The translations under genes were made by a program, and so were the position numbers. Shown one piece after another: positions 7,436 through 14,491 of a DNA stretch of 64,000 bases (position 1 is the stretch's first letter; every line of letters begins with the position of its first letter). The stretch spans positions 62,001-126,000 of the forward strand of contig CAVFCW010000004.1 in the NCBI GenBank assembly GCA_963621245.1, written 5' to 3'. Source of the stretch: SIG603 sp963621245 (GTDB taxonomy: Bacteria; Bacillota; Clostridia; Oscillospirales; Acutalibacteraceae). The notes beneath the pieces are model-generated. The model was not told the DNA's origin and did no database searches. It was given only the letters and a program-made list of their open reading frames with translations.

Positions 7436-7610
7436 GGGTGTGTGTCTTTGGGTAATGTATGATAGGGTATTGTATGTAATCGTAGTATGTAGTGTTGCCA
7501 ATCGGCATTAATCTTCTTTTCTTTCTTTTCTACTTCAAGTCAAACTTCTATAATTTTTCGATAACTTTCTTCTTTTCTTTTTACTTCTTTAATTCTTTCT
7601 TTTAGGGCTC

Positions 7611-8783
7611 TTAGCTCTCCAGTAAATCGGAGATATAGAACGCAAGCTGAAGACTCATTTTGTCCTCTGCGCTAAACTCAGAACCGAGAATTTCTTTTAT
7701 TCTCTTAATCTGATAGTTAACCGTGTTTCTGTGAACATTACACTTAGCCGCAACCACCTGAATACTTGAGTTGCTGTCGAGATAATCTCTCAAGACCTCA
7801 CAGTAGTTCGTGTAATTTTTCTGGTCGAATTCCTCGAGTTTTCCGAGAACCTCGTTTTTGAAGCTGCGAAGCGTCTCGGCGGGAGTGACCGCAAGCAAAA
7901 GTCTGTAAACGCCCGTGTCGGCGTAATTCATAAGACGAACGGATTTTATGCTTGCAACTTTCATGGAAGAAATGCTCTGACGGTAAATTTCAGGAACCGA
8001 CTGATAGCCGAATCCCACGCTCGAAAATCCGATTCTTATATCAAAAATAGGATTTTGCTCGACATATTCGTCTGCGGCGGCTAAAAGTTTTTCCGCAACC
8101 GTGTCGTGATCGATGCCGTAGAATATCATGATGAAGGTTTCGTCCTGAGTAAACATGCTCACCTGACGGGCGTCTCTCGCAAAACATTTCTGCATGAGAT
8201 ATTTAAGTCCGAGGTAATCGTGTCCGACAGGAACTCTCGTGTTCATAATAAGCTTTACAGCGGCTGTGCAGTAGCTTCCGTCATCGTGAAAACCGCGTCT
8301 GTCAAGAACAGGCACATAATCCTTTTGATTCTCCGGGGAGAAGATAAGGTTTCTGAATGCCGTTCCGAGGCTTATTTCAGATTCCTCGTTTGCGATAATT
8401 CTGTGACAGAAGTCATAGATAATATCGATGAGGTGAACGCTCCACGGGAGGGAGTAAAGCGGAAGGTGATGCTCCTCGCAGAAATCGATGAGTTCCTTCG
8501 GCACCTCGGTGATGTACGGACCGAGGTTAACGCAAAGTCCCGCAGCGTTTTTTTCAATCATTTTCTCTGCAAAAGGAACAAGCCAGCCGAGGCTTCCGTA
8601 CTTTTGCTGACCGATACCGGTTACAAAAAGCAACTCGTTTCCGTGAAGAAAATCGGGAACTTCAATATCCTCAACGAGGTGAACCCAACGGACAAAGCTT
8701 GATGTGCCCGCCTGACCCGCAAGGAGTTGCATACTGTATGTAGTTTCAGTGTTGTAGCAAAGCTGAGATAATGTAATAGCCAA
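7611..8783 (-). CDS. PucR-family transcriptional regulator
   Basis: A 390-aa regulator on the - strand. The N-terminal half (residues 1-125) has the PucR signal-sensing pattern with VEDIEVPDFLHGNELLFVTG. The C-terminus has the PucR-type helix-turn-helix near residues 345-372 (CNVHRNTVNYQIKRIKEIL). The best start is TTG at 8783: GGAAAGGAG lies six bases before it and the product then begins MAITLSQLCYNTETT. The frame is open upstream to 8861, but those codons fall in a hairpin. Family members sense purines, amino acids or other nitrogen compounds; the ligand here is unknown. It is divergent from the GH42 gene, a possible target. Confidence 0.85.
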   Translation of the reverse strand: MAITLSQLCYNTETTYSMQLLAGQAGTSSFVRWVHLVEDIEVPDFLHGNELLFVTGIGQQKYGSLGWLVPFAEKMIEKNAAGLCVNLGPYITEVPKELIDFCEEHHLPLYSLPWSVHLIDIIYDFCHRIIANEESEISLGTAFRNLIFSPENQKDYVPVLDRRGFHDDGSYCTAAVKLIMNTRVPVGHDYLGLKYLMQKCFARDARQVSMFTQDETFIMIFYGIDHDTVAEKLLAAADEYVEQNPIFDIRIGFSSVGFGYQSVPEIYRQSISSMKVASIKSVRLMNYADTGVYRLLLAVTPAETLRSFKNEVLGKLEEFDQKNYTNYCEVLRDYLDSNSSIQVVAAKCNVHRNTVNYQIKRIKEILGSEFSAEDKMSLQLAFYISDLLES

Positions 8784-8807
8784 GGTTTGCTCCTTTCCTG
8801 TATAAAC

Positions 8808-8850
8808 AAAAAACGCTTTTACGCCCGATACGATATTCGGGATAAAAGCG
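8808..8850 (-). terminator. terminator-like hairpin in the leader of the pucR-type gene
   Basis: On the - strand, CGCTTTTA pairs with TAAAAGCG and CCCGA with TCGGG inside it, followed at once by TTTTTTG. It ends about 25 bases before the TTG start of the regulator. No gene lies upstream on that strand, so it looks like a leader attenuator rather than the end of another operon. Confidence 0.6.
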
Positions 8851-8956
8851 CCGTTGCTCAATCATTTTTATAACTCAATTAATTTGACAATCCACAGTAA
8901 AAAAGCAAACTTCCAAATGAAATTGTGCTATACTGAATTTGTGAGTTTATTATATA

Positions 8957-8976
8957 TGCATTTTTGTCAAAATGCA
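8957..8976. promoter_or_regulatory. perfect palindrome between the pucR-type and GH42 genes
   Basis: TGCATTTT-TGTC-AAAATGCA is an 8+4+8 perfect inverted repeat in the 398-base divergent region (8784-9181), which otherwise holds the leader hairpin and the GH42 promoter. It has the form of a dimeric repressor or activator site. Which protein binds it is unknown. Confidence 0.45.
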
Positions 8977-9063
8977 AGTCCTAAAATGAATTTTGGCACA
9001 ATATTCACAAAACCAGCTATGCAATATCGATTTTTTGAATATTTTGATAAAAGAACTTTCAGA

Positions 9064-9092
9064 TTGTAAAATTTACACAAAGTTTGTATAAT
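9064..9092 (+). promoter_or_regulatory. promoter of the GH42 gene
   Basis: TTGTAA, 17-bp spacer, TATAAT. The predicted transcript begins near 9099 and carries a short leader in which AAAGCC and GGCTTT can pair before the ribosome site. Confidence 0.65.
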
Positions 9093-9181
9093 CTATGTGC
9101 AGAAATGAAAAAGCCCGATTCTTTTGGGGAGAACAAGGCTTTCGGATTTGATAAGATTTAATAGATGCGGAGGATCACCAA

Positions 9182-11272
9182 ATGTACGAAAAAACACCAA
9201 AAAAAATAAAATACACCCTCACACCGAGGTTTCCGAAATTGATTCACGGAGCGGACTATAACCCCGAGCAGTGGTTAAGTTACCCCGAAATACTGAAAAA
9301 AGATGTGGAGCTTATGAAGAAGGCACACATGAACTCGGTTTCCGTCGGCATTTTCTCGTGGGCACAGCTTGAGCCCGAGGAGGGAGTTTACGATTTCGAT
9401 TGGCTCGAGAAAATAATAAACAATCTTTACGAAAACGGAATTTATACCGTTCTCGCAACTCCGTCGGGCGCAAAACCGCTTTGGATGAGCGAAAAGTACG
9501 AGGAAATAAGAAGAGTTTCCCGTGACGGCAGACGCGAGAAAAGCGGCGAGAGGGAAAACCATTGTTACACCTCGCCTTATTACCGCATGAAGGTAAAGCA
9601 AATCGACACAAAACTTGCAGAGCGTTTTGCGTCTCACCCGGGAGTTATTCTCTGGCATATCTCCAATGAATTTTGCGGCGACTGCTACTGCGATAAATGC
9701 ATAGGCGCATTCAGAAACTGGCTCAAGGAGAAATACAAAACGCTTGAAGACCTGAACGAAGCTTGGTGGACGGGATTTTGGTCGCACCGCTATCAGTCGT
9801 GGGATCAGATAAATCCGCCTTTTGATAACGGCGAAAACTCCGTTCACGGCCTCACTATCGACTGGAGAAGATTCATCACGCATCAGACCGTTGATTTTAT
9901 GAACGAAGAGATTGCCGCCGTCAAAGCGGTTAATCCCGACATTCCGTGCACGGCTAACCTTATGAGCTTTTATGACGGACTCAACTACAATAAATTTGAC
10001 GTTCTCGATGTTGTCTCTTGGGACAGCTATCCGATGTGGCATCACGGAGATAACGTTGCGATTGCCGCAAGAAGCGCCGCTTGCCACGATGTTATGAGAA
10101 GTGTAAAGCACGAGAATTTTCTACTTATGGAGAACACGCCGAGTGCAGTTAACTGGGCGCCTGTTTCCAAGCTTAAAAGACCGGGAATGCTTATGGCAAG
10201 CTCTTTGCAGGCTCTTGCTCACGGCTCGCAGTCGGTGCAGTATTTCCAGTTCAGAAAATCGCGCGGCTCCACGGAGAAATTCCACGGCGCTGTGGTAGAC
10301 CATGTTGGCACCGACAACACGAGAGTTTTCAAAGAGGTTACCGAGGTCGGCAAAACGCTTGAAACTTTAAACGACAAACTTTACAACACAAGCGTAAAAT
10401 CCGAGGTTGCGGTGGTGTACGACTGGGAAAACCGCTGGGCGGTTGAGGACGCATGCGGCCCGAGAAAGGGTTCCGGCGCAACCGTATGGGACGCAAAGAC
10501 CGACGGAATTCACTATGTTGAAACAGTTTTTTCTCACCACAAAGCATTTTGGCGCAAGGGAATAAACGTTGATTTTGTGGATATGGAAGACGATATAAGC
10601 GGTTATAAACTTCTTGTTTGCCCCATGCTCTATATGATAAGAAACGGCTTTGACAAGAAAATAAGAAGCTTTGTCGAGGGCGGCGGAACGGTTGTTATGA
10701 CAGTAAATTCTGCCATCGTAAACGAAACAGATCTTTGTTTCTTGGGCGGCTGGCCCGGCAACCTTATGGATGTTTTCGGCATATGGAACGAGAGCATAGA
10801 CGGCCTTTGGGACGAGGACAAAAACAGCATAGAGATGACGGATAAATTGGGATTTGCTGGTTCGTTTGAAGTAAAGGAGCTTTGCGGAATTATCCATGCA
10901 AACTCGGCAGAGGTTCTGGGCGTTTACGGCAGCGATTTCTACAAGGGCGAGCCGGTGCTCACCAAGAATAAATTCGGCAAAGGAAACGCTTACTATCTTG
11001 CGGCTCAGGCGGGGGACGATTTCCTTCTTGAGTTTTACGAGAAGCTCATTGACGAGTGCGAAATAGAGAGAAATATCGATGCCGAACTGCCTTATGGCGT
11101 CACCGCACACTCGAGAGAGGACGAAAGCGGAGAGAAAATTATTTTCCTCGAAAATTACTCCGATGAGGAGAAAGATATAATTCTCAAAAGAAATTATAAA
11201 GATCTGAACGGTGCACAAACGGCAAAATCAATCAAACTTTCGCCTAGAGAAGTGATAGTATTAACAGATTAA
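9182..11272 (+). CDS. glycoside hydrolase family 42 beta-galactosidase
   Basis: A 696-aa intracellular retaining glycosidase (no signal peptide) that would remove terminal beta-galactose from short oligosaccharides. The TIM barrel covers about residues 20-400. Asn162-Glu163 in WHISNEF is the acid/base and Glu317 in LLMENTPSAVNW the nucleophile. Cys128, Cys168, Cys170 and Cys173 match the zinc-cysteine cluster of many GH42 enzymes, with one more at Cys165. A trimerisation domain (about 400-620) and a small C-terminal beta domain follow, giving normal family length. GCGGAGGATCACCAA precedes the ATG. No transporter is adjacent; the divergent PucR-type regulator is the only neighbour that may control it. 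Confidence 0.93.
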   Translation: MYEKTPKKIKYTLTPRFPKLIHGADYNPEQWLSYPEILKKDVELMKKAHMNSVSVGIFSWAQLEPEEGVYDFDWLEKIINNLYENGIYTVLATPSGAKPLWMSEKYEEIRRVSRDGRREKSGERENHCYTSPYYRMKVKQIDTKLAERFASHPGVILWHISNEFCGDCYCDKCIGAFRNWLKEKYKTLEDLNEAWWTGFWSHRYQSWDQINPPFDNGENSVHGLTIDWRRFITHQTVDFMNEEIAAVKAVNPDIPCTANLMSFYDGLNYNKFDVLDVVSWDSYPMWHHGDNVAIAARSAACHDVMRSVKHENFLLMENTPSAVNWAPVSKLKRPGMLMASSLQALAHGSQSVQYFQFRKSRGSTEKFHGAVVDHVGTDNTRVFKEVTEVGKTLETLNDKLYNTSVKSEVAVVYDWENRWAVEDACGPRKGSGATVWDAKTDGIHYVETVFSHHKAFWRKGINVDFVDMEDDISGYKLLVCPMLYMIRNGFDKKIRSFVEGGGTVVMTVNSAIVNETDLCFLGGWPGNLMDVFGIWNESIDGLWDEDKNSIEMTDKLGFAGSFEVKELCGIIHANSAEVLGVYGSDFYKGEPVLTKNKFGKGNAYYLAAQAGDDFLLEFYEKLIDECEIERNIDAELPYGVTAHSREDESGEKIIFLENYSDEEKDIILKRNYKDLNGAQTAKSIKLSPREVIVLTD

Positions 11273-11323
11273 CCAAAATTTATAAAAAAGACCGAATTGG
11301 TGGTAAAAGTAAATTTTTTGTGA

Positions 11324-11329
11324 TAAAAT
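11324..11329 (+). promoter_or_regulatory. extended -10 promoter of the PRPP synthetase-like gene
   Basis: TGATAAAAT with a poor -35 (TGGTAA at 11301). The same extended TGATAAAAT occurs before pnp and rpsO. Confidence 0.45.
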
Positions 11330-11383
11330 CTTTACTGTAAATTAATATTTGACTTTTCATAGAATAGCTGAAAGGAATTTTTT

Positions 11384-12532
11384 ATGGAAACAAGCGAGAA
11401 GAAATATTTTGACCCTGCCAGCAGTGTAGCGCCTATCGGAATTGTTGCCCTTGAGGGAGCAAGCGAATTTGCCAAGAAGGTTGAAGACCACCTTTTGAGA
11501 TGGGCAAACGAGGCAGGTCATAAGTGCGAGACCTTTATGATCAGCAATGATTGCCCTAGATTCCAGTCCGGTGACAGTAAGGGTATGATAAACCAGACCG
11601 TAAGAGGCCTCGATCTTTATTTCATCGTTGATGTGGGAAACTACAGCATCACTTATGATTACTTCGGACAGAAAAACCACATGTCCCCCGACGATCACTA
11701 TCAGGATCTTAAGAGACTCATTCAGGCAGCTTCAGGCAAGGCTCACAGAGTAAACGTCATTATGCCACTTCTCTACGGCGGAAGACAGCACAGACGTTCC
11801 TACCGTGAATCTCTCGACTGCGCATTTGCACTTCAGGAGCTTCAGGCAATGGGCGTGGATAACGTCGTTACATTTGACGCACACGACCCGAGAGTTGTCA
11901 ACGCTGTTCCGATTATGGGCTTTGATAACCTCATGCCTACTTACCAGGTTCTCAAGGAGATGTTCAAAGATCTTCCGAACCAGCAGTTTGACAAAGAGCA
12001 TTTCATGGTTATTTCTCCTGACGAGGGTGCGCTCAACAGAAACATGTACTACGCTTCAACTCTCGGTTGTGACCTCGGAATGTACTATAAGCGCCGTGAC
12101 TACTCAACAGTCATCAACGGCAGAAACCCGATTGTCGCTCACGAGTATCTCGGTGAGAGCATGAAAGGCAAGACTGTTTTCGTTTCCGACGATATCATCG
12201 CTTCCGGCGAGAGCATGCTCGATGTCGCTTACAAGGCAAAGGCAGCAGGTGCTTCAAAATTCCTTTGCTATGCAACATACACCATTTTCACAGCAGGTCT
12301 TGAGAAGTTCGACGAGGCTTACAAGAACGGAGTTATCGACGGTATCTTCGGTTCCAACCTCACATACCTCATGCCCGAGCTTAAGGAAAGAGAGTGGTTC
12401 CACGAGGTAGATTGCTCCAAGTACACAGCTTACTATATTTCTGCACTCAACCACGATGTTTCCATCGCAACTTTGGTTGACAGCCACAAGAAAATCAATG
12501 CTCTTATTTCAAGCAGAAACATGAAGAAATAA
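11384..12532 (+). CDS. prs: ribose-phosphate pyrophosphokinase-like protein (long, divergent form)
   Basis: A 382-aa protein with the two-domain phosphoribosyltransferase fold of PRPP synthetase, which makes PRPP from ribose-5-phosphate and ATP for nucleotide, His and Trp synthesis. Supporting motifs are PLLYGGRQHRRSYRES (128-143), FDAHDPR (164-170), an SPDEGALNR stretch (211-219) and the PRPP-binding loop FVSDDIIASGESM (266-278). It is about 65 residues longer than standard Prs. The loop reads IASGES where classical enzymes have IDTAGT. AAAGGAA lies nine bases upstream of the ATG. It stands alone between its own promoter and a terminator. A specialised PRPP synthetase is the likeliest reading. 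Confidence 0.8.
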   Translation: METSEKKYFDPASSVAPIGIVALEGASEFAKKVEDHLLRWANEAGHKCETFMISNDCPRFQSGDSKGMINQTVRGLDLYFIVDVGNYSITYDYFGQKNHMSPDDHYQDLKRLIQAASGKAHRVNVIMPLLYGGRQHRRSYRESLDCAFALQELQAMGVDNVVTFDAHDPRVVNAVPIMGFDNLMPTYQVLKEMFKDLPNQQFDKEHFMVISPDEGALNRNMYYASTLGCDLGMYYKRRDYSTVINGRNPIVAHEYLGESMKGKTVFVSDDIIASGESMLDVAYKAKAAGASKFLCYATYTIFTAGLEKFDEAYKNGVIDGIFGSNLTYLMPELKEREWFHEVDCSKYTAYYISALNHDVSIATLVDSHKKINALISSRNMKK

Positions 12533-12574
12533 ATTTTGGTTTCTCTGAGCATCGAAAGCAAAATTATCGATTTT

Positions 12575-12606
12575 AAACGGCGTTTCCGAGCGGAAGCGCC
12601 GTTTTT
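12575..12606 (+). terminator. terminator of the PRPP synthetase-like gene
   Basis: AAACGGCGTTTCCG pairs with CGGAAGCGCCGTTT (one G-T wobble) around a two-base AG centre, followed by a T run. Confidence 0.9.
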
Positions 12607-12628
12607 GCGCTTTTTCGGCGTTAGACGA

Positions 12629-12657
12629 TTGACAAAGAAATTAAGCGATAATATAAT
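12629..12657 (+). promoter_or_regulatory. consensus sigma-A promoter of larC
   Basis: TTGACA, 17-bp spacer, TATAAT: both hexamers match the consensus fully. The start point near 12664 leaves a leader of over 220 bases before larC. Confidence 0.85.
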
Positions 12658-12663
12658 CAAAGC

Positions 12664-12870
12664 AAACGGGTCACGAAGGCTCAAAACGAAAAGAAAAATA
12701 AAGATAAATAGGTACTATGAAGGTACACGGCTCATGCGAATTTGAGTAGACCGAAAATCGCTTATGACAAATTTGTGAGTATGCTGCGGTATGTTTTGCG
12801 GCTTGCAAAGAAACAAATGTCATAGGTTTTGTTTGGTTTATGCTTACTTGTGAGGCGTGTATTTTTTGAT
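12664..12870 (+). ncRNA. long structured leader of larC, possible riboswitch
   Basis: Two nested helices close a first domain: GGTC 12669-12672 with GACC 12749-12752, and CTCAAA 12680-12685 with TTTGAG 12741-12746. A GGTAC repeat and an A-rich loop lie inside. A second domain is closed by TATGACA at 12763 and ACAAATGTCATA at 12813-12824. There is no reading frame with a ribosome site and no T-run terminator. I could not match it to a known riboswitch class (cobalamin, c-di-GMP, TPP, NiCo, Mn, FMN and ZTP cores were looked for by eye). Confidence 0.45.
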
Positions 12871-12887
12871 TTTAAGGAGGAAATTTT

Positions 12888-13808
12888 ATGGCAAACACGG
12901 GTAAAAAAGTGAAAACTCTCTATATCGATTGCTCCATGGGTGCGGCGGGAGATATGCTTACGGCGGCACTTCTCGAGCTTTTGTCCGAAGAAGAACAAAA
13001 TGAGTTCATCGAGAAAATGAACAAGCTCGGAATTCCCGGAGTTGAGGTTCAAAAAACGACAGTTGCAAAATGCGGAATAAACGGAACTCACGTAAAGGTG
13101 CTTGTTAACGGTGAAGAAGAGGGCGAGATTATGCATCATCATGAGCATGACCACAGTCATAACCACGGTGAGCACACCCACGAACATCATCACCACGACG
13201 AGGCTTGTGAGGGAGAACACCACGAGCATCATAAACATCATGAACACGAGCACAGCCACGAACATTCTCACGATCACGCACATTCCCACAGCCACCACGG
13301 CATGGCAGATATAGAGCATGTTGTCAGAGATCACCTCGATATTCCCGAGAATGTAAAGGACGATGTTATGGCAGTTTACGGCTTGATTGCAAGCGCCGAG
13401 AGCGTTGCCCACGGCAAGCCGATAGATCAAATTCATTTTCACGAGGTCGGCACAATGGACGCCGTAGCCGATGTCACGGCGGTTTGCCTTCTGATCGATA
13501 TGATTAAACCCGAAAAAATAGTCGCTTCGCCCGTTCATGTCGGTTCCGGCACGGTGCGTTGCGCCCACGGAACGCTTCCCGTTCCCGCTCCCGCTACAGC
13601 TTATATTCTGAGAGGAGTGCCGATTTACGGCGGAAAAATCAAGTCCGAGCTTTGCACTCCCACGGGTGCGGCACTTTTAAAGCACTTTGCTTCGTCTTTC
13701 GGCGATATGCCCGTCATCAAGGTGGAAAAAATCGGTTACGGCATGGGATATAAGGATTTCGAGCAGGCTAACTGCGTGAGAATTTTCCTCGGTGAAACAG
13801 ATGAATAA
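12888..13808 (+). CDS. larC1: LarC1, N-terminal part of nickel-pincer cofactor enzyme LarC
   Basis: A 306-aa protein matching the N-terminal and central part of LarC, the CTP-dependent enzyme that inserts nickel into the pincer cofactor of lactate racemase and related enzymes. Landmarks are LYIDCSMGAAGDM (11-23), a histidine-rich stretch with 29 His within about residues 83-137, QIHFHEVGTMDAVADV, and ELCTPTGAALLKHF. The His tract probably holds or delivers nickel. The frame stops at 13806-13808, where the C-terminal domain continues in another frame, as in the larC1/larC2 pairs of lactobacilli. TAAGGAGG precedes the ATG. No larA, larB or larE is in the window. Confidence 0.88.
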   Translation: MANTGKKVKTLYIDCSMGAAGDMLTAALLELLSEEEQNEFIEKMNKLGIPGVEVQKTTVAKCGINGTHVKVLVNGEEEGEIMHHHEHDHSHNHGEHTHEHHHHDEACEGEHHEHHKHHEHEHSHEHSHDHAHSHSHHGMADIEHVVRDHLDIPENVKDDVMAVYGLIASAESVAHGKPIDQIHFHEVGTMDAVADVTAVCLLIDMIKPEKIVASPVHVGSGTVRCAHGTLPVPAPATAYILRGVPIYGGKIKSELCTPTGAALLKHFASSFGDMPVIKVEKIGYGMGYKDFEQANCVRIFLGETDE

Positions 13809-14250
13809 GAGTGATTTTATCGCAGATACCGTGACGGAGCTTAGGCTAAATGTCGACGATATGACAGCCGAAGAATTGGGCTTTGCCATGGAGAAAATCT
13901 ATGAGGCGGGTGCGGTCGAGTGCTTTTTCACTCCCGTCACCATGAAAAAATGCCGCCCGGGCACGCTTGTCACGATACTCGTCAAAGAGAACAAAAAAGA
14001 AGACGTGATTTTGGCGGCGTTCAAACACACAAACACAATCGGTGTTCGTGAAAGCGAATGCAAAAGATACACGCTTTCGAGGCGTTTCGAGACGGTGGAG
14101 ACAAAGTTTGGCGGCGTGAGGAAAAAGATAAGCGAAGGCTTGGGCGTCAAACGGGAAAAGTATGAGTTTGACGATCTCGCAAAAATAGCGAACGAAAACG
14201 GAATTTCTCTTAGGGAGGCAAGAGCACTCGCGGAGAAAGCAGACAAATAA
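13801..14250 (+). CDS. larC2: LarC2, C-terminal part of LarC in the +1 frame
   Basis: The C-terminal LarC domain: LRLNVDDMTAEELGFAM near the start, then TPVTMKKCRPGTLVTIL and a late LKREKYEFDDLAK-like segment. From the ATG at 13801 it is 149 aa; GTG at 13792 in the same frame is also possible. GGTGA lies five bases before 13801, so it can be made by reinitiation over the overlapping LarC1 stop. The frame is +1 to larC1 and open from 13780, so a +1 ribosomal shift between 13780 and 13805 would give full-length LarC, as established for lactobacillus larC. Both routes fit the sequence. Confidence 0.85.
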   Translation: MNKSDFIADTVTELRLNVDDMTAEELGFAMEKIYEAGAVECFFTPVTMKKCRPGTLVTILVKENKKEDVILAAFKHTNTIGVRESECKRYTLSRRFETVETKFGGVRKKISEGLGVKREKYEFDDLAKIANENGISLREARALAEKADK

Positions 14251-14256
14251 AAACGG

Positions 14257-14290
14257 GGCGTGCACGGATTATTCCGATGCACGCCTTTCT
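14257..14290 (+). terminator. terminator of larC
   Basis: GGCGTGCA and TGCACGCC with an inner CGGA/TCCG pair, followed by TTTCTT. Confidence 0.8.
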
Positions 14291-14309
14291 TATGCCAAAC
14301 AAAAAAAGC

Positions 14310-14338
14310 TTGCTATTTTTACCGTTAATTGATAAAAT
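14310..14338 (+). promoter_or_regulatory. promoter of pnp
   Basis: TTGCTA, 17-bp spacer, TAAAAT with an extended TGA just before the -10. Confidence 0.7.
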
Positions 14339-14354
14339 AAATCAGTTAGCAGAG

Positions 14355-14457
14355 TAACCGACAGCCGAGCTTACTGTTTAGCAGTGAAACGAGTTCTTTC
14401 CACTGAGAGAATTGGTTTAATTGTTAAACAGCGGTTGGGTAGGAAATTTGTCGGTTA
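14355..14457 (+). ncRNA. long-stem leader of pnp
   Basis: Three nested pairings fold the leader: TAACCGACA 14355-14363 with TGTCGGTTA 14449-14457, CTGTTTA 14374-14380 with TAAACAG 14425-14431, and CAGTG 14382-14386 with CACTG 14401-14405. The ribosome site (GAAAGGA, 14476) lies just after. In enteric bacteria the pnp leader stem is the RNase III and PNPase target for autocontrol; the same role here is inference. Confidence 0.5.
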
Positions 14458-14491
14458 TCGAAAAATTTATTTAATGAAAGGAATAACCGTA

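Noticed and set aside
8854..9069. 71-aa frame in the region between the PucR-type and GH42 genes
   Set aside because: No ribosome site; its composition is that of AT-rich non-coding DNA, and it overlaps the palindrome and promoter.
12664..12870. Known riboswitch classes for the larC leader
   Set aside because: Conserved cores of cobalamin, TPP, FMN, c-di-GMP-I/II, ZTP, NiCo and Mn riboswitches were looked for by eye and not found.
12762..13568. 268-aa frame on the - strand opposite larC1
   Set aside because: It mirrors the His-rich coding tract (CAC/CAT read backwards gives Met/Val) and has no promoter or ribosome site.
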